A stretch of DNA of 64,000 nt, from assembly GCF_018687715.1 (NCBI RefSeq), contig NC_056765.1:13861001-13925000 (forward strand), written 5' to 3'. The position numbers and the translations under genes are program-made. This DNA is from Carya illinoinensis. Its lineage: Eukaryota > Streptophyta > Magnoliopsida > Fagales > Juglandaceae. Position 1 is the stretch's first letter. Every line of letters begins with the position of its first letter. The notes under the pieces are model-generated. The model made no database searches and had not been told where the DNA came from. It saw only the letters and a program-made list of their open reading frames with translations. Shown here piece by piece: positions 36,004 through 47,350 of this stretch.

Positions 36004-36840
36004 CAACTCTCTCTCTCTACTCTCTCAGACAACCATCATCGCTAGGGGGAATTGAGAGCCAACCGTGAACCGCCGGAGCCAATACGGCCGATTTTTCTCC
36101 TTCCCATCGACCAGTTACAGTCGATTGCTCCACCATTTTTTCTCTCATTGGCAGGGGTCGATTTTCACCCCTAGCTTTAGGGTGGGAAACTCCCAACCTT
36201 GGCCAGTAATAAAAAAGAACATGCTCGTCCATTTCTTGGTATTTGAATGCTGAGTCTCAAATCGAGCCAATGTCTACCTTTTGTCTTTCTTGTGAAAGCT
36301 AGCAATGTTGTCCTTGGTGGTGGGCCTCACATTATAAAATGACAAGAACTCTCGATCAGTCAAATTGGGATAAATATTCCTGAAAGGCTCCAAGACCATA
36401 CGGAAAACTACACATGCACAAAAAAATGCCCTCAGTGTGAAAGGATGGAGTTGAGCAGGTACCAAACTAAGCAAATCCTAAATGTCGCTGGAAAATGTTT
36501 TTGTTTCAGGACTAAACACCACCCATACCCATCAAACACTGGGATTTCTGGTGCTGGGAAAGGTTGCACAGAGCTGCCATCATATTCTACCATGGAATTT
36601 TGAGAGGGAAAATGGCAAGGAAATGAGTAAGACGAGGTGGGTAAATACCAAGAAACAAGAAAAGGGGAAAAGCATGGGCAAGAATGGGAGCAGGGAAAGG
36701 TAGTAACCATCACATGGAATCCTTACCAATGTTACATTAGTAGTTAATCACGAATGACTCTTTGATTTTTGAAAAAGTGAAGGAATAGCAGGGTATGTAG
36801 CGGTTTGCAGATGGGCTGGGGTCTATTTAAAAATAGGGCT

Positions 36841-36855
36841 TGGAAGAAAAAGGGG
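36841..36855 (+). other. Polypurine tract of the Tat-like element
   Basis: TGGAAGAAAAAGGGG directly precedes the 3' LTR region, the position and composition of the plus-strand primer in LTR retrotransposons. Confidence 0.65.
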
Positions 36856-36856
36856 C

Positions 36857-37385
36857 CTATAGCTAGGTACACGCCAAGAAAATATACATCATGATAATAG
36901 AAGTGTTTTTGTAAAAATTGTCAACATAAATTCCCCACGCCATGGAGCGAAGGGAATTAGTGGGATAGCTGGATGGTCCATTTCATGTTTAAGCCCAATA
37001 TAAAAATCCTTTGTAAATAGGCTCGAAGTAAAGAGTCTAGGCACAATAGGGATCTGCACACTACATGCCACTTTATTCGAAAAGAAGCAAGTCTCATGCA
37101 CGTACGTGACTATTTCAATTACATAAAGATGATCTAAGTCGATAAACACAGCACATGATAAACATCACAGGAAAGTAATCTCATATAGTGTTGGTCTAAT
37201 TCGACAAGAATTCTCTATATATACTAGGTAACTCCAAAGAAGATATATCTTGGAATCTTAAATTACTTGAGTGATACATTTTACTGACTCAAGTATCGGA
37301 GTTTTCTCAAGCGTATCATGCCGGAGTCTTCTTAATATTTGTAGGTGAACGGTTGCATTCATGGCGGTGGGACATGTCCTTAATA
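36857..37385 (+). repeat. 3' LTR of the Tat-like element
   Basis: 36973-37385 matches 24556-24965. It ends TTAATA, where the 5' copy ends TTAACA, so the last CA is mutated. The start is placed just after the purine tract and is approximate. The minus frame at 36889-37149 is the LTR translated. Confidence 0.7.
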
Positions 37386-38760
37386 GTTCTATCGAGAAAC
37401 TCTATAATATAAGCCCTTCTATCATGCATCTATCCACAATAACCAAACCATAAATTTTGATTTTGGGTCAAACTTATTGTTGATGATTATGTGTGTAGAG
37501 TGTATATATCTATGTGTGTGTGTATGCATATGCAGATTGTTGATGCATTTCTTTCACGAGTATGGAGCCCAACAATACAGTTGAATGCCCCACGATGATG
37601 CATATGGTTTGAGCATTGATGCGGTGATTGAATGGTCCTGCATGAAATAAACGATAAATAAAGCATATAAACTAAACAAAAAAGAGATAGAGACTTACAT
37701 GATTCTGCAAAAAAGATAACGTCTACAGGTTGTTTGGGAGGGGGTGAAATCTACTATATTGAGTGATTTTATTGTCTATTATGGCCTTCGATCTATAGCT
37801 CTCAATATAATGGAGGAAATAAGGTTCCAGGAAAGTTAAAGATGATGCCTCCCTTTTTTTGAGAGAGAAAGAGTCCCCCGAGATGGTAGATATGTCTTTT
37901 CTTGTAGAGATAGTTGATCCACCCACATTTGTACTGGTCCCTATAGAAATCCCCTTCATCCTTTGGAGTAGGAGTCATACTTGCCTTATATCACTTTCGT
38001 CAGTCAACTTTCCTTTTATCCCTAGTAATGGGTTTCCAATGGGTTGGACCTTAGTTCATTTCCAATCCAACAGGTGCCCATGATTGTTAAGGTCCATTTT
38101 TCCAACAAGAATACATTGAAAATCTTCAACATGAGAGTAAATCATGGTAGAGATATATAGTCTATTTGTCTATGAAAGATTTTGGAAAAATAAAATCCAG
38201 GAACTTGCCCTTGATTGTTTTTTTATTTTTATTTTTTGCAATGAAGATCTTCGATGTAGAATTGCAGAAAAATAAGCTCTAGGAGCTTGTCTCTAACTTT
38301 CAGCTGTTGTGCGATGCAATGAGGATCTCTGAGGGCAAACCTCAAGGAGACATGTAAAATCCCTTGCAAGGGCCTCTAGAAAGTTTGTTTGTGTGAGGAT
38401 ATGACTACTCGTTTGGATATGAGAGTTTATTGTTTGAGATCGAAGAGTGTAGAAAGCACATTTCCCATATTTGGTGATTCTTTTTACTTTTGTTGGCACT
38501 AGCAGATTTTTGACCCCTTGAGGTGATTTCACATTTGTGTTGTTGTTTTGGTATTAAAATTTGAGTTTTTTTTTTTTTTTTTTTGACTGTTGTAACCCAC
38601 TTTAAGTGGTCAAGCAGCTTGTCGACCCCTTGGGTCCACCTCAAGTAGTTTTCAAGCCCATTGACTTGTTTCCAAGTACAACCCACGTGATGCGGTTATG
38701 GAGCTTGGAGGCTTGTTCTTAAAAGAAACTCGCTGATGGTAGTTATGGCGAGAGTGTTAG
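37386..38760. other. Intergenic with possible decayed coding pieces
   Basis: No recognisable family. The minus frame at 37723-37959 and its upstream continuation to about 38080 have mixed composition but no motif I know. The minus frame at 38405-38686 crosses a poly-T run (38568-38583) and is doubtful. It is probably old retrotransposon sequence. Confidence 0.35.
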
Positions 38761-38979
38761 GTTTCGTTTGATTACACAGATAAGATTAGATGAGATGAGA
38801 TGTTTTAAATAGTAATGAATAAAATATTATTATAATATAATTTTTTAATATTAATTTTGTATAGAGATTTGAAAAGTTAAATTGTTTATTATATTTTGTA
38901 TGGAGATTTGAAAAAGTTGTAATGATGAATTGAGATGAGATGAGATGAGATGTTTTAGATTTTAGTAACCAATCGGGGC
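38761..38979. mobile_element. MITE with GATGAGATGAG motifs
   Basis: The ends GTTTCGTTTGATTAC and GTAACCAATCGGGGC form an imperfect inverted repeat (11 of 15). GATGAGATGAGATGTTTTA occurs near both ends. The AT-rich core is shared with 23960-24200. Length is about 219 bp. The target duplication is not certain. Confidence 0.65.
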
Positions 38980-39275
38980 ATTAGTCATAATAGCATGCGC
39001 ATGCGCATGCGCTAACATTTCTCACTGAGATAGCAAGAGGATTGTTCGACCACTTTGCTAAAACACAAGTGTTCACAAGCTCACATGTGCATGCATAAAC
39101 CCTGGTTGCTTGTTTTGTAGGGGTAGCATCAAGGCTTGACTCTTGGGATGGTCCTACTTTTTGAGTGAGTGTTATACCTGATTGCATGCCCATGCATTAA
39201 TCTCGGTTGTTGATGTATATATTTCCAGTAATCACTTATATGTTAATCCATTAACAATGACAGTGAATTAGAAGA

Positions 39276-39407
39276 ATGCCACCCAAAAGGCAACAAAAAA
39301 ATTTGCCTCCACTGCCAAGTTCGAAACTTGAGGACAACATGGCTCTGGATACTCTTGAGGCAAACCAGCCAACTGATGGCTATGAGTACTTTGTTTCAGA
39401 AATTTGA
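39276..39407 (+). CDS. Short ORF, 43 residues, doubtful
   Basis: ATG at 39276 reads MPPKRQQKNLPPLPSSKLED and ends at TGA 39405-39407. The basic start resembles gag N-termini of some retrotransposons, or a first exon. No continuation is found in the following AT-rich sequence. It is listed because its composition is less biased than that of its surroundings. It is probably a remnant. Confidence 0.2.
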   Translation: MPPKRQQKNLPPLPSSKLEDNMALDTLEANQPTDGYEYFVSEI

Positions 39408-40136
39408 CTTAAGTTTTCACTTCTTATGACGCATTGGAGCTCAATTTTGATAGTAAAGCTAATATACGAACTGTGAATGAGTTTATTTCTACATTATTTT
39501 AGTGTCACAAGAGTATGTGTTATTAACACTTTAAGAAATTTGAGATGTTCAAGAGGCAATTGAAACACATTTCTATGAAATGAATTTAGACGATTGGAAA
39601 AAGTGCTATGAGCTTTTCTCAAACCTTGATTATCAAATAATTAAGTTAAAATCTCAAACGTTGATTATCAAATAATTACGTTATATTTTAACTGATTTAA
39701 ATTATGTCATGTTTTCATAGGGTATATTTAACTTTTTTTAGTTCTTTATGTAGCACTTAAGTTCTATCAATGTATAGAATAGATCAAATTTGAGGATCAA
39801 CCATCGAATGGGTTCAAGGTGATTCTAATGTCTTGCTGAGAAAATGGTAAAAGAATTTTTTTTTAATTTTGTGCTTAAAGTACTTTCTATAAAATAACCA
39901 AACATATCATCTTTTTCTTTAAAAGAAGTTTTAGGTTGATATAAGTACTTTTTATTAATCTTCCAAACTCAAACCCAAACAGAAGCTTTAAAGCGCACTC
40001 TTATCTCCAAGCCTTTAGATAAAATACTCTTAAAAATGACTCCCCCAACAGCTTTCACATCATCAATCAACTCCTCGATCTATATATAATTGCACGAACA
40101 AAACGCAGTCGTTGACACTCGGAAATCTTGTACTAG
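39408..40136. other. 3' flank of the KCR gene, AT-rich
   Basis: No gene recognised. It contains A/T-rich, MITE-like sequence around 39860-40010 and presumably the 3' untranslated region and polyadenylation signals of the gene ending at 40137. Confidence 0.4.
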
Positions 40137-41041
40137 CTACTTCTCCATTCTTCTTTTGCGTGATTTATTTAAGAGCTCAAACAGGTACCAATTTAACAAT
40201 GCATCTGGCAATCTTTGTATTAAGAACCACTGTACAGAATGCAACCAGTAGGGCGTGCAGATATGTTCATAACCGATGCATCGGATGCTTGCTTTGCTAT
40301 ACATTTCTGCTGTGGGAGTAAATAAAGAAGCTGTATCGTTCAAACGTCTTATCAACTTTGTTGCCACAAATAGTGGAACCTGCACGCAAATATTTACATA
40401 TATATGCTCATAAGAAGATCATGAAACGGTTAATTAATTAAACCGTATATATAAATATATATATATAGGAATACATTTCTTTGTAACACCAATATCTCCA
40501 TGCATTTCTAAATATTACAAATTGAAAATGAAAAATACAAATGCCAAAAAAATTGTACAAGCTAGGTTGTACACGTAGCCGTGTTATGTACTGATGATCA
40601 ATATTAGAAAATAACAAGACGAGTTATGTTACATACGGTCACTTTTACATACTCGTTGTGCATTTCACTTATGTTATTAGTCAAAAAAGTTACTTTATAT
40701 TAAAAAAGTGATGCAACTAATTATATCGGTAGAGTGCATAAAAATACGTAAAAATGACTACACATATAATTTTTAACTTTAATTATTAGCACTTTCAAGA
40801 GTGAAACAAAGTGGGAATATAACATATTTCTCTAATGGAGTGCTTATTTGGGTGGGAATTAGAAAAAACTAATAAAATGACATTGTAATTTAGTATGTAT
40901 AATCATAAATTTATACGTACGTGATCTGCACTGCTCTTAAGATAGATATTAAGATATTTGATTTTTGTAATTATTATAATTTTTATATTATTTATCTCCT
41001 TTTAATTTCCTCATAAATAGAAACATGATTCTGTAGTTGAG

Positions 41042-41088
<47 letters not shown>

Positions 41089-42110
41089 GATACTCACTTT
41101 TCTCCATCAAATATTTCTATTAAGTTATAAAATCTTTAAAATTTACAGCAGTCCTTTTAATTTTGTAAATATTAGGGGAAAGGAATATAGAACCTGGCAC
41201 TGAACATCTATTCCGCGCTTCTCGTATTCCAAACTAAGGCATCTCGAGAACATCGCCATATACCTGCGACAACGTCGAGATCATTAAAAGAAAAACCTCT
41301 CAATGTATGTACGCAGCCAGACAAACCAAAAAGAGGTTAGCTTAGAAGGAAAAAAAAAACCAAAAAGAGGTTAAACATCTTACAACCAACAGTTTCTTCA
41401 TTTAGAAAAGCTGAACAAAGAAGGAACGATGGTACAGAAGACAAGATTAAAAGATCAGAAAATGACGTACAAAAACCAGAAGAAACTTACGCTTTTGTTG
41501 AAGCATATATAGTGCCTAAAGGGAAAGCAGGAACGGCCATGGAGGAGCCAGAACCAATGTTGACAATGGCTCCTTTCTTCTTCTGCAGCATGCCCGGAAG
41601 CACAGCTCTCGTCACCCAAGTTGCAGCATCCATATTTACCCTCACGAGGCTCTCCAAAACCTCAGACTCAACCTCATGAAGAAACATCGGATAAGGAGAT
41701 CCCATCCCTGCATTATTTATCAAAATTCCAACATCTAACCCTTTAATCCCATCCTCCACCATGTTTGATATCTTTTCCCCACTGAATTTCGCTAAGTCTA
41801 TAACAATACCTTTTACGTCTACTTTTCCTGCAAACATTTCCCGTATTTCGTTCGACGTAGCTTCGAGTTTTGAAGGGCTGCGACCAACTAAGACTAGGTT
41901 AATGCCCTTCGAAGCTAACTCAAATGCAAGGGCTTTGCCGATTCCATCGGTGGAGCCAGTTACGAGAGCCCAAGAGCCATACTCATTGAGATTCTTTGCA
42001 GGCCTGAAGAACGAAACCCAGACCCATTTGAGAAATCGGATGCAGGTTTTGCAGAGAGAGATGAAGCCTAAAGAACATGCCGCTATCAGGATGAAATCTT
42101 GAAACTCCAT
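40137..42110 (-). CDS. KCR: Very-long-chain 3-oxoacyl-CoA reductase (KCR), 3 exons, intact
   Basis: Exons are 42110-41491 (620 bp), 41263-41194 (70 bp) and 40379-40137 (243 bp including TAG), all joined at GT...AG sites, giving 310 residues. The enzyme would reduce 3-oxoacyl-CoA with NADPH in the microsomal fatty-acid elongase. Residues 5-37 form an N-terminal membrane anchor. The Rossmann motif is TGSTDGIGK (51-59), then NNAGM (132-136), Ser187 in GSGS and the catalytic YASTK (Tyr202, Lys206). FRPAKNL before YGSWALVTG is typical of plant KCRs. The start at 42110 gives MEFQDF, like plant relatives; an in-frame Met farther upstream is unlikely. The sequence seems nearer to the KCR2 (At1g24470) type than to KCR1, but I cannot settle this by eye. 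The C-terminus is basic (RKRRMEK). All motifs are present, so it is probably functional. Confidence 0.9.
41050..41084. repeat. (TA)n microsatellite in KCR intron 2
   Basis: About 17 TA units. The paralogue has the preceding GAGAATAATA string (about 59330-59345) without the TA expansion. Confidence 0.95.
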
Positions 42111-42214
42111 TGGCGATCGACTGAAGGTCATAACGAAGGTCTCTTTAAAAAGGGCAGAAGGAGTAAAGTGAATTATGATGGCAATTTTTGCCTGGTTCCC
42201 ACGCGCGTACGTTT

Positions 42215-42300
42215 GTAGCGTTCTCAGCAAGAGAAGTAGGTGGGTGCAGCTACGTATGTACGAGGTAGCCTACCCCATAATTCTTGGCTGAGAACGCTAC
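42215..42300. repeat. Inverted and direct repeats upstream of KCR
   Basis: GTAGCGTTCTCAGC (42215-42228) is the exact reverse complement of 42287-42300. AGGTGGGTGCAGCT and AGGTAGGTGCAGCT sit just inside and just outside. The block lies 105-190 bp upstream of the start codon, near the promoter, and could fold into a stem. It could be a small foldback insertion or a rearrangement scar. Confidence 0.8.
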
Positions 42301-43810
42301 GAGGTAGGTGCAGCTCTCTAATTTTATTTATTACAAGAGAAGTGATAAATCTATTAAAATAAATTTATGCGCTGCGGTAATTTAAATAATTATTACGTTA
42401 AATTTAGTACTTTATATTGAAATATATTTATAAGTTAATATATAATATCAAATTATTTCAATTTTATAATTTTGTTTTCAAATATCTTTGTTGACTAAAC
42501 ACATCGCTTTCTAAAAATTTAATTTTCGTTTCAAACAAAAATCACATCTTGTACAGACATAAAATGATCTTAGCATCTCGGATTCTCAAGCAAATACCAA
42601 AAGAATAATGCTGGCTCACCGAGGATCTTCACTGATTTATTTTATTTTATTTATTTTATTATTAAATAAATATTTTTTAATAAGTTTATAATTTTTATTT
42701 ATTAAAAAGTTTAATTTAAAAAAAATTAAAAAATTTAACCTTCTCGATAAAAAGTCTCGATGGAGAGTGTTGGTGAATGTAGCACCGCTCGTACCAAAAT
42801 TTCAGACCTAGCTAGAAGCTTTAGGTCGGCTAGCCATCAAGCTTGGATCTTCTTATAAATAAAAATGGAAACGCCGTATGTACACATTACTCCGTTCGAT
42901 GCAAACAAGGCATAGGCCATCTTAGCCATGCAGTTGCTATGTTTTACATTCCATATTTCTGGTTAGATCAAGTTTACATTGTAAATGTCACTTTCCGTAT
43001 CATGATCTTTTTTTTTTTTAGACATCTTCCGTATCATGATCTTAAGGTTTGGTTTCGGAGATCTTGACTCTAATTTTCCGTATCATGCAAATTTAGACTA
43101 AAAAAACTCTAATTTTCCGTATCATGCAAATTTAGACTAAAAAACTTAGACTTATGGCTAAGGACAATGCGTTTTTTTTTTTTTTAATTTTTTTAAGTAT
43201 TTTTTTAAACATTCTTAACCATTAAAAAAAATAAAAATTTACTTAAAGTCACTTCTTTAACTATTAAAAAAATAAAAATAAAATAAAATAATAAAAATAT
43301 ATATGTGATAGGTATATTTGATAGCCATACTATCATTTTCTTTTAGTTAATATGTTTATATATATTAATTTAGTATAGAAGACATTAATCAAGTTTCTAA
43401 TCTAGCTTACTAATAGTGAATAAGCGGGAAAAAGAGTACGTGACTACGTACGAATAGTGCTACTAAGAGCATTAATTAGTATTTATTTAGGCAAAATTTG
43501 GGTTAATATCTCACTTTTTGGCTTTTGGTTATCCATTTAAAACTTGAATTCTAGGTTATATTAGTCATACACTTTCTATAATAATAAGATATTATTTCTT
43601 ATTTAATTTATCTATTTTTATATTAATGTACATTTTTTATTTTTTAAAATTATTTTTATTTTTAATTTTCATAATTTCCAACAAAACTACAAACTATACT
43701 CGTATCATATTTTCATCCGCTATGTTGAGGTGGCATTTTTCATCAACTTTTTATTATTATTTTTTTCTACATTTTTACTGGGCCGTAACAAAATAAATTA
43801 GTATAAATAA
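42301..43810. other. AT-rich intergenic
   Basis: No gene seen. It is A/T-dense and contains the duplicated block at 43072-43146. A possible MITE end, AAGAGCATTAATTAGT, lies near 43466, similar in style to the end at 22431. Confidence 0.45.
43072..43146. repeat. 38-bp perfect tandem duplication
   Basis: CTCTAATTTTCCGTATCATG plus CAAATTTAGACTAAAAA occurs twice in direct succession. CCGTATCATGATCTT also occurs twice just upstream (about 42995 and 43028). Confidence 0.85.
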
Positions 43811-44018
43811 CCCCAAGGGGTTGGCTCAAGTGGTGAACGCCTTGGTCTTAATGTATCACTCCCTTCAAAGTTTAAGGTTCAATACCTCATGAGTGCAAAC
43901 AATCTTTTAAAGCCACGCTTCTTGGTGAAAAGCCAGTGATTTAACCAATTATGTGTAGAGAAACTTTTAAGAGTATGGTATACAGGACTAGGGTTACTCT
44001 GCAAATGTGAGTTCGAGT
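43811..44018 (+). mobile_element. tRNA-derived SINE
   Basis: A polymerase III box A-like TGGCTCAAGTGG lies at 43822-43833 and box B GGTTCAATACC at 43876-43886, 42 bp apart. The start CCAAGGGGTTGGCTCAAGTGG is typical of plant tRNA-related SINE heads. The 3' end at about 44018 is approximate. It is not a functional tRNA: no CCA-stem pairing or anticodon arm could be drawn. Confidence 0.7.
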
Positions 44019-44185
44019 AATTCTACATACAATTGTGAAGTATGTAAACGTCTTGTAATTATTTTGGAAAAGAGTGGGACACACTATTAAAAAATTAATT
44101 TTTTCATATAGGTCTCATGTTTTATTTATTTTTTTAAAACGATTACACAGCGATTACACAGTTCACAGTTACAAATCAAAAGGTC
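44019..44185. mobile_element. MITE-like element
   Basis: TAATTCTACATACAATTGTGAAGTATGTAAACG is followed by ATTAAAAAATTAATTTTTTCATA and then AAACGATTACACAGCGATTACACAG. The centre is palindromic, in the style of a common tree-genome MITE. It directly abuts the SINE. Ends are not precise. Confidence 0.5.
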
Positions 44186-44568
44186 TGCAAAGAAATTTAT
44201 GCTAAACCATATCAATATAGCTATAAATTAAATAATTGTATTTATTTCGAGCGTGTCAAATTTACAATATTATGAGCTTTAATAACATCTTCAGGATTTA
44301 GCAACACAAATAATTACAAGTCAAGTATTTGTAAAAATTTTCAGCTTATATTTTCTTAAATATATTAAAAGTACAAGAAACTATACATCAAAATAAAACT
44401 ATATATGATATTATCCCGCCACATTAAAGTTAATTTCGTATTCTACCTATCAGATCGAGAGGGGAAAATAATGCATATTATATATATATATATATATATG
44501 TTGTATGTATATATATATATATATTTTGAAACTTTGACTATCATTAAAACTTAGCGAGGAGTTACATG

Positions 44569-45036
44569 TTACAAGTTGTCTAAACAAACAACCATATCAA
44601 CTACATCATTTGGAATTGATATTGCAGCTTTGGCAAGATTATGGGCATAAACATTGGCTAGTCTTTTGACATATGAGGCCCTCCTGCTAGCTAAAGATGA
44701 AAGCCTTGTTTTGATATCACTAATGATTATTCCCACTCTATCCCATCTAGCTATTTGTTGTTCTAATCCCTTTACAATTGTTAGAGAATCTCCCTCTATT
44801 ATGATAGATCTGTATTCCAATTCATTGACCATACTTGCAGCATATAAAGCACCTAGTCTTTCAGCAAATAGAGGATCCATTAGACTTGGTCTTGAGAATT
44901 TTTTGGTAGCCAACACTCTACCTTCATGATCCCGTGCCACTAGACCAAAGCCTGCTCTTCCACTTCCTTTACTCAGACTTGCATCCCAGTTAATTTTGAT
45001 AACCCCTGAAGGTGGAGATTGCCATATGTTAATCAT
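44569..45036 (-). pseudogene. LINE RNase H domain
   Basis: This open segment starts WQSPPSGVIKINWDASLSKG and has NWDAS (catalytic Asp), FAERLGALYAA (Glu) and IEGDSLTIV (Asp), then AHNLAKAAI, where the family has HxxN..AD..A. The first three acidic residues of the RVT_3 type are present. The domain is separated from zf-RVT by a stop at 45040. It may fold, but it has no intact parent protein. Confidence 0.85.
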
Positions 45037-45039
45037 CTT

Positions 45040-45768
45040 TTATGTCATTCGAATGTATGTTGTTGGTTCTTCTTGTGTAGCTTTAAATTCTTTAAGAGAT
45101 TTCCTTACTGTCTTGGCCAATGCATTAGGGTGAGTAAAGGAGTTTTCAAAAATAAATTGATTCCTTTTGTACCAAATGCTTCTTGCTATTATTGCAAATA
45201 GTGCCGTAGTATCTTGATCACATTTTGACATTAGTGCCTCAACCAATTCACTGAAGTTTTCAGACTTGATAGAACATTTCTGTAGTCCAGATAAAGCATG
45301 ACTCCACACATCCATTGTTGAGGAACAATTCCATAAAATATGTGCCACATTTTCTTCCTCATCTTGGCATATAGGGCACTTAGGAGATTCACAAATTTTC
45401 TTTTTAGCCAGGTTCACTCTTGTGGGTAATGACTTGAGGCAAGCTCTCCACATGAAATTCTTTAATGCATTTGGGATTTTAAGATTCCAACAGTTGGTCC
45501 AATCTACATTCTTAGTGATAGAAGATGAGGATTGACCATCACTCATAGTTTTCAGTTCCATTTGAAGATGATAAGCACTTTTCACATTGATAGTCCAATC
45601 CTTGGTTCTAAGCCAAATTAATTTGTCTTTTGCACCAGAGGAGCTAATTGGGATTTTAAAAATTGTTTCAGCCTCATTTTCCTCAAATACTTTCCTTACC
45701 AAGTCCTTCTTCCATTGTTTTTTTAAGTGATCAATAAGATTAGCTACTTTGGCCTCCTTAGATAGCAC
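45040..45768 (-). pseudogene. LINE zf-RVT region
   Basis: An open segment of 242 residues contains DKLIWLRTKDWTINVKSAYH, WNLKIPNALKNFMWRACL, LPTRVNLAKKK and the zinc-binding CPICQDEEENVAHILWNC, which together define zf-RVT. IWYKRNQFIFEN lies near the end. The RT thumb upstream (45770-46140) is broken. Confidence 0.9.
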
Positions 45769-46140
45769 CTGACTTGTAGATTGGACCTTGTATGATAATG
45801 GACTAGGAAGCTACCTATGCTGCCAAATGTATGTGCTATGGCCATTACCAATCCTCCACACCGATCCCTTTTCAATTAGATGTCTAGCTGAGCAAATGCT
45901 TCTCCATATGAATGATGGTCTGGCCCCTACTTTTGCGTTTAAAAAATCTGTTTTGTTGAAATATTTCACTTTAAGGACCTATGATGCCAAGGATTGAGGC
46001 AGTTGCATAATCCTCCATACTTGTTTAGCTAACAAAGTAGTATTGAAACATTTGAAATATCTGAATCCCATTCCTCATGCACTTTTTGCCTTTCCCATTT
46101 GGTTCCATGATACCCAATGTGATTTTCTTTCCATTTGTTG

Positions 46141-47350
46141 TTAGCCCCACCAAAAGTTTTTTATAACTTTATTAAGTTCTTGTAGAAGTGTCTTTGGTAA
46201 TTTGAAGACCCCCATACAATAAGTTGGTAGACCTTGAATGATAGCCTTGAGTAACACATCTTTTCCCGCCTGTGGTAGGAGTTTGTTTTTCCAGTTGCTC
46301 ACTCTACTTCTTACTCTGTCCAGGATTCCCTTAAATGCTTGAAACCTTGACTTACATATAAGAGTAGGTAAAACAAGGTACGCTTCATGGAGTTGAGTAG
46401 CTCTAAGTCTAGCCATGTCAGGTATATGATCTTTACTCATATTCTTAGTATTTGCACTGAAAAATATTGAGGTTTTATCCTTGTTGAGTTTCTGTCTAGA
46501 GCCTCTTTCATATAGGTCAAGCAGATCAAGCATCCTTACCCATTCAAATGCATTGGCATGGCAGAATAATAAGCTATCATCTGTTAAAAAAAAAAAAAAA
46601 GTGGTTAATGCACAACTTACTCCTACCAAATTGGAATCCGTGAATTTGCTTGAAAGTTTCAACTTGGTACAAGAGTGAGCTTAGAGCTTCTGCTACCAGG
46701 ATAAAAAGATAGGGAGATAAGGAGTCTCCCTATCTCATTCCCCTAGTAGGTTGAAACCATGCTTGAGGAGCTCCATTGATGAGTAGGAAGTATGACCTAG
46801 TTGAAACACTCTTCATCACCAATTCAATCCATCTTGGATTAAAACCCATCTTTATCATTGTAGCTTTCAATAAGTTCCACTCCACCCTACCATATGTTTT
46901 GCTCGTATCAAGCTTCAAAGACATGTAGCCCTCTTGTCCTTTTCCTTTAGTTCTCATGGCATGCATAGCCTCAAAATCCACTATTATATTATCAATGGTT
47001 AATCTACCTGGTACAAGGCACTTCGAGTGGGAGATATGTTTTGAGGCAAGATTGTTTAAGTATGTTTGCTAGGACTTTGGAGACTATTTTGTAGATGACA
47101 TTGCATAAAGATATAGGCCTGAATTCAGTAACTGATTGAGGCTTTTTTACCTTAGGAATTAGTACTATATAAGTCTCATTGATACAAGTTAGGTCACCTT
47201 CATGGTTAAGGATATCTAGGACAGCTCGAGTTATATCTTCTCCCACTATGTCCCAATGGTCTTGATAAAATATAGCTGAGAATTCATTAGGTCCAGGAGA
47301 ACCTAATGGATTCATTTGGAATAAAGCTATCCTTACCTCAGTTCCATTGA
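46141..47350 (-). pseudogene. LINE reverse transcriptase
   Basis: Motifs in minus-strand order are [34 protein letters not shown] and [15 protein letters not shown] (47315-47010), a frame change, then LKLDTSKTYGRVEW (about 46900) and LTDDSLLFCHAN (about 46570). The family has KAYDRVEW, so the second Asp is Gly here. It has FADD where this copy has LTDD next to a poly-A run that causes a frame change. GLPTYCMGVFKLP follows near 46200. It is non-functional. Confidence 0.9.

Noticed and set aside
41761..42102. Plus-strand frame of 113 residues
   Set aside because: Antisense shadow of KCR exon 1.
43811..43895. Functional tRNA gene
   Set aside because: Box A and B are present, but no cloverleaf with anticodon and acceptor stems could be drawn. 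It fits a SINE head better.
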